Assembly (NCBI RefSeq): GCF_958298935.1
Contig: NC_084922.1
Coordinates: forward strand, 4,590,501 to 4,654,500
DNA: 64,000 nucleotides
Source: Phragmites australis
Lineage: Eukaryota > Streptophyta > Magnoliopsida > Poales > Poaceae
Direction: 5' to 3'
Shown: piece by piece, positions 34,294 through 44,668 of the stretch
Position numbering within the stretch: position 1 is the first letter of the stretch
Layout of the letters: every line of letters begins with the position of its first letter
Translations under genes and position numbers: made by a program
Notes under the pieces: model-generated
The model's database searches: none
Told to the model about the DNA's origin: nothing
The model's input: only the letters and a program-made list of their open reading frames with translations

Positions 34294-34872
34294 ATGGGGA
34301 ACACGCCGTCGTGCATACCGCTGGTGCCTGGCGGCGGCTGCTCGCCCTCGTTGTCGACGACGACCAAGGTCATCCACGCGGACGGCACGGTCACGCGGCT
34401 GGCGCGCCCGGTGCGCGCGTCCAAGCTCATGCTCGACCACCCGGGCCAGTTCGTCTGCGACTCCGGCCGCCTCGCCGTGGGATGCCGCGTGCCGGGCGTG
34501 GCCGCCGACGAGCTCCTCCAGCCGCGCCGCGCGTACTTCCTCCTGCCCATGGACATGCTCTACTCCGTGCTCACCGACGAGGAGATGGCCGCCCTGTCCG
34601 AATTCCACGCCGCCACGGCCGCCGCGTCGTCGTGGAAGAGGATCACCACCGCTCATGGCCGCGACCATGACCGGAGCGCGAGCAGTTCAGCGAAGGACAG
34701 CTGCAACGATGGCGCCAGGGTCTATCCGATGCTCGGCCTGCTAGAGGCCGATCTCGGCGCCGCTCAACCCAAACGCGCCGCCGCTGGCGTCAACAAGTCG
34801 AGTGGCGCCGCCGTCCTGAGGCGGCACCGATCGTGGCAGCCGGCGCTGGACACCATCGAGGAGGTTCCATGA
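34294..34872 (+). CDS. DUF4228 (PADRE) domain protein, possibly N-myristoylated
   Basis: A single-exon gene of 192 codons. It starts MGNTPSC, a good context for N-myristoylation with a nearby Cys for palmitoylation, then has KVIHADGTVTRLARPVRASK, a block with PGQFVCDS, and RRAYFLLPMDMLYSVLTDEEM. These are hallmarks of the plant DUF4228/PADRE family: N-terminal Gly, a hydrophobic stretch giving a voice to plasma-membrane association, and a central YFLLP motif. The C-terminal third is Ala/Ser-rich and variable, ending with the family-like WQPALDTIEEVP. Many family members respond to pathogens and abiotic stress, which is family knowledge and not shown here. GC content is high, as usual for intronless grass genes. 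Confidence 0.9.
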   Translation: MGNTPSCIPLVPGGGCSPSLSTTTKVIHADGTVTRLARPVRASKLMLDHPGQFVCDSGRLAVGCRVPGVAADELLQPRRAYFLLPMDMLYSVLTDEEMAALSEFHAATAAASSWKRITTAHGRDHDRSASSSAKDSCNDGARVYPMLGLLEADLGAAQPKRAAAGVNKSSGAAVLRRHRSWQPALDTIEEVP

Positions 34873-35699
34873 GTCCATGACGCGGCGGTCGGTAGACCGG
34901 TCGCTGCAGGAGTAAGCAGCTTTGGCTCCGCTGGTGGTAGGCGGGCGGCAGCTAGCTTGAGCTGGCTGCCTGGCTCTTGAGTGTACAGTAGCTAGCTCCC
35001 GGATTTTTTTTCTCACTTTGCCTTTTCGATTTTTCGAAAGCCAGTTTTTTTATCTACACATGCACTTCTGGCAAATTTATTGTCAATTTCGTGCTAGGAA
35101 AATAAGAAAATATAGTGTGCGTCTTTATGGTCCTGTATGCCCGGTTTTCTCCCTTGAAAATGCTGGTATATAGCGAGAGAGATTTTGCCACTGTATGCCC
35201 GGTTTGGATTGGAACTTTCCTGAACTATGTTTTTTTTTTCATGTTTGAAACATAGGAATTTTCGGTAGATAATTCAACCATCGAAACTCCAAACCTTAAT
35301 TGAGTGAAAATGACGAAACTTTTAATCGATGTTGTCATCCAGTAAACTGAAGGGCGAGGTATGGCACTGTCAGTTAGATCAATAGGGTTCTGGGCGGGTA
35401 CATGAGGTGTGGTTGGATCAATGGGGTTCTATGTGGGTACATACACGATTCACATCAAAATGCTAGAAATGAAGTGGTTGATACCACATGAATTTTTATT
35501 TGACCGAGAAAGTGGCAATCCTATTGGCGGATGCATGTGTGAAGTGTAGGGGAGCCTCTTTGGATCCGTCCCTAACTACTACAGGCATTGAAAATCTTCT
35601 TTGAGCATCAAACATGCCCTTTTCTAAAACAACATCAGCTTTTGTTTCAGCAATGCAGCTCTAGTTCCTTCTGTTATGTTTCCTGCAATATGGAGTGTT
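34873..35699. other. 3' flank of the PADRE gene; small inverted repeat
   Basis: The sequence after the stop is 3' UTR and AT-rich intergenic DNA. At about 35194-35300 TTTGGATTGGAA is mirrored by an inverted counterpart (…actccaaacc…), suggesting a small MITE remnant of roughly 110 bp. No gene was seen. Confidence 0.4.
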
Positions 35700-36290
35700 A
35701 GTGTTATATAGGGTGCTACCATAATAGTGCTGCCAAAGATTAGTTCATAACAATATATCTGTAATTGAATTCGAGTACCTTCAAGATTAGAAATCAAACA
35801 GAAAACAAGACACGCGATGTATACATATTCAGACCCCCGAAGAGGAGTAATACCACGTGTCTTATGTGGTACATAGATTGTCTCGAGTACAAGAAGGTGG
35901 CTAAACCTATTACAATGTGGTAAATCGGATCTAAACTAATCTGGGGTTGAAGTTATCGAGTATCTCCAAAACTAAGGTCTTGGTGCTTGCGTCGAGTTGT
36001 GTAGTCGTTGATCTATCGTGAGTTCCGGGGGTCAGGTCCTCGCCTTATAAAGGGGTTCTGATGTCGCCTTAGTTCCAGCTATAGTCGATAGGGAGTCCTT
36101 CATCTTGTCAGTCAAGACAAGACAATTGAATCCAGCTTAGATACTAGTCATGCTCGAGTAGGTTAACCCGATTGAGACCTTTCTAATACAAATATTCGTG
36201 ATCTCCAAGTATATCAGGTCCCGTAGATTCAGATCTGCGATGTCCGAAGGTGTCCATTAGGTATATGGTATATCCTATCTATGTATAGTA
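35700..36290 (-). mobile_element. Gypsy-type LTR remnant, left copy
   Basis: The reverse complement of this stretch has the layout of grass gypsy LTRs: a ggatatacc-type start near 36270, a TTTATAAGG promoter motif near 36050, then GTATTACTCCTCTTCGGGGGTCTG and GTGTCTTG (about 35865-35805). About 345 bp (35926-36270) are repeated in the same orientation at 39262-39620. This looks like an LTR of a minus-strand element; its outer edge and target duplication are not clear. Confidence 0.6.
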
Positions 36291-36459
36291 TAATCCTTAT
36301 ACGTATATACCATATAGTTAGATATTCGACAGTAGACCCTAACTCTACTCAGGATGTAGGATTTCCACAAACGCCTACTCGAGTACTGCCAAGTCTAAGC
36401 TTGGTCGAGCAAGTTAGATCAAGCTTACAATCAAAAGAATCAAGCAAAGGATTTCTTGT

Positions 36460-37790
36460 TGTCACGCCCGTTTTCAATACCAAACCGAATGTAAACTATA
36501 TGTATGCTAGCATCAGTTTACATATACATATAGCGATGCCATTAGTGAATAACAGACACAATGCTTATTATTACAATATTATTTATTACAAAATGACCAC
36601 ACGGGTCTAAAGAAAATTGCATAGCATCGGAAAAGAAACACAACATTGTGCCCACTCCTCATGCAGTCGACCGGAAGCTTCACAAACTTAGAACTCTACA
36701 CCGTCTTCAAGATAATCTTCATAAGCTTCACCTTCTAAAAAGAAAGTATGAGTATTTTCAATACTCAACAAATGGGAAAAAATATGACATGGATCTTGAA
36801 CCAAGATTTCCTATTCTCTAGGATTTTATTTGCATAAAAGCCAATTTTTAGCCTAAATCTACGGAAAAAAAACAGTTTTATTTTAAAAGGGAAAGAAGTG
36901 CAAAAGATCTCCTTTCAACCTCTGAGAATTCAACCATTTATTAACCATGAAAAACATCCACCTAACTAATCATGCGAGGGTCCATACGACTCATAATCGT
37001 GAGCATGACTGAATATTCAGTTTGACACTCTGCAGAGTTGGTACACTTTACTCACGAGTTACGATCAACTCTTTTGCCGATACCCGTCGATACCTTACAC
37101 ACTTCTGAGGTATGCGTTGAGAAATCATTACGAGACTTTTTCAAAGAGTCTCCCAGTATACACTGCCTACTGAGGTTTCACCGCCGTACATAAGTGGAAT
37201 AACCCTCCACCTCAAAAGCCCCCTCTTATGCCAGGTAGATACGGGAAATACTCCTTCCTTTTCTACACATCGAACTGGCTCATACAACACTGGAAGAGTA
37301 TCTAATTACTTAGCCAAGCCATACCATACAGGTCTCATAATTGTATTGTTGTCATAGGTGGTCGCTCCACGAACCAGTCCTTAATATGGTATGGGAAAGA
37401 CCACCAATTAACTCACAAGGGTAAACACAAAACATATCCATCCAAGATAATCATGACCAGAACACATCAACAGGCACATACACCAACCTTCCCTTCTTGC
37501 CTAAACCCTAGATTTCTTATTGCTAAATCCCTTAACAACATCAATTATCATAACATACTCTCTATCTCAACTTTTAAGTTCATAGGTCAAGATTCATCAC
37601 CTATATACTTACATGTTTATCTAAAAGCATGGCCACGCAGCACCATGACATTAATGAGACATGGTCATCTACAAGTGTAAAAAAGAACCCTGCATATAAA
37701 GCTAGCGTTTTCTATACTACCTATTTCACCATAAAAACTACATGCATGTTTTTGTAAAACTGACTTTATATGAAAATTGGGCTCACAACA
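36460..37790. mobile_element. Gypsy-type LTR-like insertion
   Basis: The segment opens TGTCACGCCCG, a typical start of one class of grass LTRs. It continues with the phrase tatgagtattttcaatactcaac, which such LTRs commonly carry, and with CACTTTACTCACGAGTTACGATC. No coding frame is present. The right end could not be fixed, so the limits are approximate. Confidence 0.5.
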
Positions 37791-37945
37791 TTAAAGGTCA
37801 TGGCTGCCGAATGAGACAATATGACTGCTGAATAAGACACCATTGCTGTCGCATTAGACGTTATGGTTGTCAAACGGGACACCATTGCAGCCGCACGAGA
37901 TGTTATGGCCATCGAGCGGGACACCGAGGTCATCACGCTTTCAAA
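37790..37945 (+). repeat. Degenerate short-period repeat inside a retroelement remnant
   Basis: Phrases of the type gccattgctgtcgcattagac-gttatgg recur about five times with a period near 45 bp (each holding two related 21-24 bp halves). In one frame such repeats would encode a charged heptad-like coiled coil, as found in gag-like or accessory proteins of grass retroelements, but the frame is broken here. Confidence 0.55.
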
Positions 37946-37972
37946 AAGCTGAAGGATCAGACATTTGACTGC

Positions 37973-38191
37973 ATGAAGGAGTCGACCTCTGTAAGTGTCG
38001 AGACAATACTTGGTCTCCTCAAAAGCTACAACCCCAACCTCGGCACATCAATAGTGACAGAAGGGTTTGATTGTTCAGTAGAGGAGGTAGCAAATATCAT
38101 TCAAAGCATCAAGCCTCTAATCTCTGCCTTCGTCGAGTCCCCAGGGCTCAGCTTGCTTAACGAAGAAAGTGAGGACAGTCTTTCTAGTTGA
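37973..38191 (+). pseudogene. Short retroelement-derived ORF (gag/accessory-like C-terminus), 72 aa
   Basis: The 72-codon frame reads TILGLLKSYNPNLGTSIVTE followed by GFDCSVEEVANIIQSIKPLI and ends SEDSLSS. From memory this 'FNPNL...EGF+CS.EEA..L+' pattern is common in hypothetical proteins encoded by grass gypsy elements. It lies on the strand opposite to the flanking LTR remnants, so it may be an antisense accessory ORF. It is only a C-terminal piece. Confidence 0.45.
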
Positions 38192-39261
38192 TTGTCCGCA
38201 GTTTTTAACTTGAAACACTCGAAACTTGATCCATGGTTTGGGGATGTCTGTAAAATATTATTATTATTTTACTTATCTAATATGCTCTTACCACTATTCC
38301 CTTGTTGATGAAATATAGTTAGCATAAGTAGATGCAAAAATCGATTAGTACATGCTAAAACAATCCTCAAAACCTATTTATCAAATACCAATCGATACCT
38401 GAAAACTCAACTAGCATATTATTAAATGCATTAGACCTCAAGTGACTACTCACTCAACAACAAGAAAAAGAGTAGAATAAAACTAGAGAGAGAAGAAAAA
38501 ACATGGTGATTTTTGCAAACTTTTAGTCAACTCGCGTTTTTGACCAGCGGGTGAACATGAACTCGATGGAGAAGGATAACTTACAAGTGGATCCCGCTTA
38601 GTATACCCATTCCTGACTGGATATTTTACTCTTAGATCATTATTATGTAGAATTGGGTGATCCCAACTTGCTCCGAGACCTCCACGTGTCTGTCCCATCC
38701 GTGGAACACCTCACTTTGTGGACCCTGGATCTTCGACCTGTCCCATCACCGTGTGCTGCAACATCGTCTGCCAAACCGTCCCGTCCCCTTCGCTCTGCAA
38801 GTCTACCTGCAAAATTGTCCACTTGTCTGGTCGTCTTACATACCCCGTCCTGTCCGTCGTGCGACGCTAGGTTGGCTTGTAAAAGACTCATCTTGTAGTA
38901 TTTAATGCTACAAGATGGGCAATACCCAATTACACTGACCATGATTATGTTCATCGGATGGGGTGCATGGGGAAAGAAAATACTTGAGTAGACAATAATA
39001 AATGTGATTAGACGAGTTAGGTAAGGACTAGTCCTGCGATCAGCAAGAACTGATCGTAGGATTGCATAATATCTCAAGGAGACTGGTCATGGTATCGCAT
39101 AATATCGCAAGGAGACTGGGCGTACAAGCCTTGTCCTAGTCGTACGAGTCTCCGTCTGGTTGTGCAATAGCCATAGGTCAAGAAATATCTCCTGCCGTCT
39201 GACATATGCCTCATGGGTCTTGTCAGTCAGGATGCCCCCTCACCCAATACTCCGACAAATA
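38192..39261. other. Retroelement interior or intergenic DNA, no gene recognised
   Basis: No protein similarity is evident; frames at 38643-39077 (-) and 38653-38905 (+) overlap each other and look spurious. A tandem duplication (…cataatatc-caaggagactgg…) occurs at about 39062-39118. The interval lies between the two direct LTR-like repeats, so it is probably degenerated internal sequence of the element. Confidence 0.4.
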
Positions 39262-39640
39262 TAGTAGATCGGATCTAAACTAATTTGAGGTTGAAGTTGT
39301 CGAGTATCTCCAAAGCTAAGGTCTTGGTGCTTGCGCCGAGTTGTGTAGGTGTTGATCTGTCTTGAGTTCTCCTCGAGAGTCAGGGTCCCCGCTTTATAAA
39401 AGGGTCCCCGCCTTAGTTCCGGCTATAGTTGATAATGAGCTCTTCATCTTATCGGTCAAGACAGAGCTGTCGAATCCATCTTACATACTAGTCGTGCTAG
39501 AGTAGGTTAACCGGATCGAAATCTTTCTATATAGATATTCGTGATATTCGAGTATATCAAGTCCCACATATTCGAATTTATAATATTAGAAAGTATCCAT
39601 CAAATATATGGTATATCCCATCATATAAGGTAGCAATGGA
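39262..39640 (-). mobile_element. Gypsy-type LTR remnant, right copy
   Basis: This copy matches 35926-36270 in the same orientation over about 350 bp, with many substitutions (for example, ctttataaaagggtccccgcc versus ccttataaaggggttctg). It ends ggtatatcccatca, which read on the minus strand is a normal TG start (TGATGGGATATACC). It lacks the left part present in the other copy. With that copy it brackets about 3 kb of degraded interior. Confidence 0.6.
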
Positions 39641-41059
39641 TACGTTCTCGCCTTTCACTTCTTCAATAATTTGTATCCTACAAGTGTGGTTGGTGTGTTA
39701 CATGTGCAACTGTATGGGGTTCTAGCCAGACGGCACACAGGTTGCAGAGAGCATATATACTACGGGGAGTTAAGAGCTAGCTGTATACCGACTTGCAAGA
39801 TATATATGCTTGCCAAATGCCAGTTGGACATCAGCTGTACAAGCTACTTGTTACGGAACAACAAAGGGAGCATATCTCAAAATGGTCCTTATATAGTTTA
39901 GGTCATGTTGCTTTGAAGCAAACAAAGCGATATCATAAGATATGCCAGTTTATCATCTACCTGTAATGATATAAAACACTCAACACACTGGTTCTCATGG
40001 TTGCAACTTGCGAGATAAACTTTTATATAGACAAGCCAAAGAGGTCAGATTAAATAATCGGAGACTCGTAAAGTGTCAATTTACCTACAGAATTTTCTTT
40101 CCAGCAATATTCCTTTGTTGAGAAGAAAATGTAGACATATACAATTTATCAGAGGACTAATCTAAACTCCAACGATTTTGCTTTTTGTAAAAGAAAATTT
40201 TCTCGGAAGTATACATAACCATTTATTTTTTGTAGCGAATATGTAGTAGCATTTTAGGGGAAAGTAGCATATTTTTTGGGGGAAATATAGCAATTTATTT
40301 TTTCGAGAGGAATATAGCAATTTATTTGTGAAACCAAAGCCCAGCTATTCTAAATTCGGCCCAGTCCACCTAAAAAATTAGCTGATGGGCTGAGTCCGTT
40401 TTTCGTCAACGAAAAAAGAGAAGTCAGCCCAGTCCCGAGGACGAACGGCCTTCAACCCGAACCCGCGCGCACCGCAGTGTTTCTACCGTGGTAACTGCCG
40501 CGTGGTCCCACAATCATCTGGCCCCGCGATTCAGCGGGTGTAATCTCCACCACCCGGCATTCCTCTCAGCGTCCCCGCGCCATTCCAACCAACACCCACG
40601 CCGACACGTCGGGTGTGATGGGTTGTCCGTATAAATATTGCTGTATAATTATATATGTAAACATATTTTATTTGTTGTATTTGTTTGGATTAGTTGATCT
40701 GAGTTTTTTCATCGAATCTGATGTTATATGAGCGTATCTAAAATTAAAATTATGATCGGTAACTCATATGAAGATTATTTTTATAATACTAATAGGTGAT
40801 TTATATAAGTGGTAAAAAAACTTGTATTTATCGGCTAGACTGGGAATATATATTTATATTTACTCGTGTACTACCACTTGTATAAAAACGGTTACTCGTG
40901 TACTACCAACCGATCAAACCCGTAGGCTCTCTACCCGGACCCACCTGTCATCTCCGACTCACCTCGCATCCCTCGTCCCCGTCCTCGCGACACGACCAAA
41001 CACGCCGGCAACCGACGACGTCACGCGGCTAGGGTTCAGGCGAGGGCGAGGCGAGCGCC
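39641..41059 (+). promoter_or_regulatory. Intergenic DNA and promoter of the methyltransferase gene
   Basis: AT-rich DNA without a gene runs to about 40420. A GC-rich block (40430-40610) follows, then a short AT-rich insert (40620-40900), then the pyrimidine-rich leader just before the ATG at 41060. The AT-rich insert between two promoter-like GC blocks may be a small MITE, but I could not pair its ends. Confidence 0.4.
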
Positions 41060-43894
41060 ATGGCGGGGATACGGTGGCCGCCGGAGGACCCGGAGATCTT
41101 CCCGACGCGGATGGTCGGCAGCGGCGTCTGGGGAGGCGTCGGCGGCGGGCCCCCCCCTGGGCCCCCGGGCGAGATGGCGTCCGACGACGACCGGTCCGTG
41201 GCCGCGGACTCGTGGTCGATCAAGAGCGACTACGGAAGCACCCTCGACGACGAGCAGCGCTACGCCGACACCGCCGAGGTCCTCCTCGCCTCCGCCTCCG
41301 CCTCCTCTGCGGCCGCGCCCTCCGCTCCGGCCACCGCCAACCCCTCCTCCGACTTCAGGTGAACTGATTTTGTCCGATTATCTTCGTTCATTGCTTCTTA
41401 TGCTGCGAATTGTTCGAGATACTGTGATCTGGTTCCTCGTGTTGGGGGAAAAGGGCCAATTCACTTGCCCTAAAAGCGTGATTTAATCCAATGGTCTCTC
41501 AGTTGTTGCATTTTAGTCTTCAAAAGGATCTTAATTGTTGGTGCTGTGAATATTGAGCAGCTTCGATAAGGATGTCCCTGACTCCAGCGATGTGGAGCCA
41601 CAGATACTGGGCTTGCAGAATTTTCAGGATGGCGCTTATGCCGAGGACCTTGCTAATTTCCACGAACGCAGCCACGCTGATGACTGGTAAGATTCTTCAA
41701 GCTATTTTACCAGCATGTAAACTTGTTCTCATATGCACAGAATTTGGAGTGGCAGCCTTCGTTTCCTGGATGATGATTTTTTTGTGCCATGGGCATTTAT
41801 ACAAAAAATTGGTTTGGGCTTTGCTGAGGACACGATAGTGAGCAATCAGGAGAATGTAAAGCATGCTAACACTATACCAGTACAGCAACTTAGCGATGTA
41901 CAAACTTTACGGTGGTTTTTCAAAATCACTTTTTTTTTTCTAGACCTGAATGTCGCGGTTAGTTAGAAGCATCTTTGATTTATAAAAGCAAAATCTTACT
42001 GGAATTAGTGAATATTCCCGTAACAGACTAGATTTTGGCAGCCGCAATGCAGTGCATCACAACATTACGATCCCAAATCGCCCCTTAGACCCGTCTTTCC
42101 AAGGGAATTCACTTCAGGATGGGAATAAGAAACTTTCTCTTATCCATGTTTAAACTGTACCATGTGTCCATGTTTACTTTCAACTTTTTATATCAGGCAA
42201 TATGGGTGATTATTATTTTGTATCAGAGGCTTGGCTGGTATAAGCTATGTTCACCATCCATTGGTGAAATAAAAAATTGAAACCTGCAGAGTTGTCTTTT
42301 CCCTCTATTAGATTACTGATTTGGAGTTTGGACAAACAGATGTTTTGCAGCCATCTTCCCATTCAGGAAGAGATGCAAATATAAATCGTATATTTTTTCT
42401 TTGTTTTATGGATTGATTGGACTTTCAATGCTTATATTGCTGTCGATCAAAACTCGTGTGAGTTTGCAGGTTTGGCTCTGAGGTCATGAATGTCCGTGTA
42501 GGCTGGACCAAAAATTTGTGTTCAAGCAAGGATTTGCCCGGCTGCAGCGTACTGGACATTGGGACCAGGAGTGGCAGACTGTTGCATCAGCTTGCGAAGC
42601 AAGGGTATGCTGAGGAAATGAGAAACTGTTACTTGGCATTTTAGTACCAGTACTGATGTGTTAATATACAACATACAGGTTTTCTGATCTGACTGGGATC
42701 GACTACAGTGAAGGCGCAATTGAGCTTGCTCGAAATCTTGCAATTCGTGACGGGTTTGAGCACATTAATTTCTTGGTGAGTCAGTCAGTGGAGCATATAT
42801 ATGCTCACATCAACATGCATGCCCATCATTACATGTTCATATTGCGTGCCTGTATTTGCTGTTCTTTTTGTGCTTCGGTATATAATATCCTCAATGACTA
42901 TCTGGTTGTATCTTAGGTACAAAACTAGCCTCAATATTGAAAGAGCAGAAAGAAACATTTCAGTTTATATGAACGATCCTTTTGCAGGTTGATGATGTGT
43001 TAGAGTCGAAGTTGGAGAGAAGATTTGAACTTGTCATGGATGAAGGGACTCTTGATGCAATTGGGCTCCATCCTGATGGACCTGTGAAGAGGTAAACACA
43101 TGCTTACTGTATAGATGTTGATACGACATTGATGCTTGTGCAGTATCATAAACATTAGGTTTTCACACCAATGGGGTATCAACATTGATGCTTGTGCAGT
43201 ATCATAAACATTAGGTTTTCACACCAATGGGTACATATTTTTAATTGTTTGAATTCTTTAAATGTGAATGAATGAGATCACTTGTTTGCACCCATGCTCT
43301 AATCTATTTTCATCTTCTGAATTTCAGAATGATGTATTGGCAGTCAGTTGCTAGCTTGGTTTCCCCAGGTGGCATATTGGTCAGTTCTTCTGTCCAAATT
43401 GAACCTGGATTTATTTTTCTTTGTTGCTAGTACATTTGTGGCAGAATTAGGAACTGTCAGTTTTACATTGATGGTGAAACTCTTTATATCCCAATGCTAT
43501 CTACTCGAAATTGCTATCCAAATATGATATGCTGTTTAACTGTGTTAACCCTCCTTTTGCTATATACTTTCACCTTTTGTAGTAACTATTTGTTGGAACT
43601 TTTGTTACAAAGCAGTCTAACATATCCCTGTATGAGAAATATGGCTATTCAAAAGAGACCATCAGCCTCTGATGTCACTTCTACATATTTTTTTAGGTCA
43701 TCACATCATGCAGCAGAACCAAGGATGAGTTGGTGCAGGAGGTAGAGAACTTGAACCAAAGAAAGCTTGGTGCCATGGACTCAGAAGGATTGCCAGCCAG
43801 TGATGCCGCGGTGTTTAGCTACCTCGACCATGTCCAAAGTTACCCTAGTGTGGATAGTTCTTGCATCACGACAGTTGCTTTCCTGCATAAGTGA
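41060..43894 (+). CDS. EEF1A lysine methyltransferase 2-like (METTL10/EFM4 family)
   Basis: The seven coding exons are 41060-41358, 41561-41686, 42470-42604, 42679-42775, 42988-43091, 43328-43379 and 43697-43894. They total 1,011 nt, or 336 aa. The plant-specific N-terminus (about 100 aa) is Gly/Pro- and Ala/Ser-rich. The methyltransferase part has HADDWFGSEV, the motif I region SVLDIGTRSGRLLHQLAKQG, then LTGIDYSEGAIELARNLA, FLVDDVLESKLERRFELVMD, EGTLDAIGLHPDGPVKR and GGILVITSC. The family trimethylates a lysine of elongation factor eEF1A in the cytosol. In relatives motif I is usually GTGNG, whereas here it is GTRSG with Arg at a glycine position, which could weaken SAM binding. Otherwise the gene is intact. 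It is convergent with the RING-CH gene. Confidence 0.92.
43126..43233 (+). repeat. 56-bp tandem duplication in intron 5 of the methyltransferase gene
   Basis: The unit starting acattgatgcttgtgcagta at 43126-43181 is repeated from 43182 with almost no difference. It lies entirely within intron 5. The copies each contain ttgtgcag, a potential cryptic acceptor. Confidence 0.9.
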
Positions 43895-44668
43895 AACATA
43901 CATGTATGCCCCGTTTATTTCCATTGCCCCTAGAAACTTACCATACCTGTTATTAACAATGTACCCGCACGGCTGATGTTTCTGCACGATATTTTAGTAT
44001 TTGACTTTGTGTGATAGGTTCTTCAGAGTTCAGATGTTATGTTTTGACATGCCTAGATGGCTGTTCATTTCGAAAGCATGTCAAGCTACTGATGCAATCC
44101 GACATACAGATGTTGTAATGCGCAAAGACTGGATAAATACCCGACCAATGATACATTGAGCTGCACTTATCTTGACGTAAGATCTAGCTGGAGTTGCTCA
44201 CAATAAAAAAAAAACAATTCGACCAGCAATACAGCTGTCTTCTGGCCAAGTTATCAAACTGACAACAAAAAAATGTATAATATGACTGCAATCAGTGATG
44301 CAAAATGCAAGACTATAGAAAGAAAAGGAGAGGCCGCCAATTAGAAATTCGGAAACTGAAACATAATATCTTCGGTACATAAAGTAATTTGACACCATAA
44401 TATCTTCGGTACATAAAGTAAGCTGAACTTGCTGCAGTAGAGGCTCACAAGTTACAGCATCCGGGTTAGTAGACTTGCTCTTTTCTCATATGTACAGAAC
44501 CACTACATTCTTCTCTGTGCACATAGAAGCGAGTGGCTTCAGGCTATCTTACTATGTCTCATCATATACCCATTTTTCTTCCATTTTTTTGGATTTTTTG
44601 TGATCCTTGCTTTTGTCAGCTGAAATTTCCGGTCAGATTGGAGGTTGGAAGGCATTATCTTGATCATG
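43895..44668. other. Overlapping 3' UTR space of two convergent genes
   Basis: Only 774 bp separate the stop codons of the plus-strand methyltransferase gene and the minus-strand RING-CH gene, so their 3' UTRs may meet or overlap. A 34-bp tandem duplication (cataatatcttcggtacata...) occurs at 44362-44429. No additional gene was seen. Confidence 0.6.

Noticed and set aside
34287..34670. 127-codon frame overlapping the PADRE gene
   Set aside because: Shadow frame, Arg/Pro-rich; the frame starting at 34294 has all the family motifs.
38815..38824. CA followed by CTTGT as a possible right end for the LTR starting at 36460
   Set aside because: It would make an LTR of 2.4 kb that includes a protein-coding remnant; a five-base match alone is too weak.
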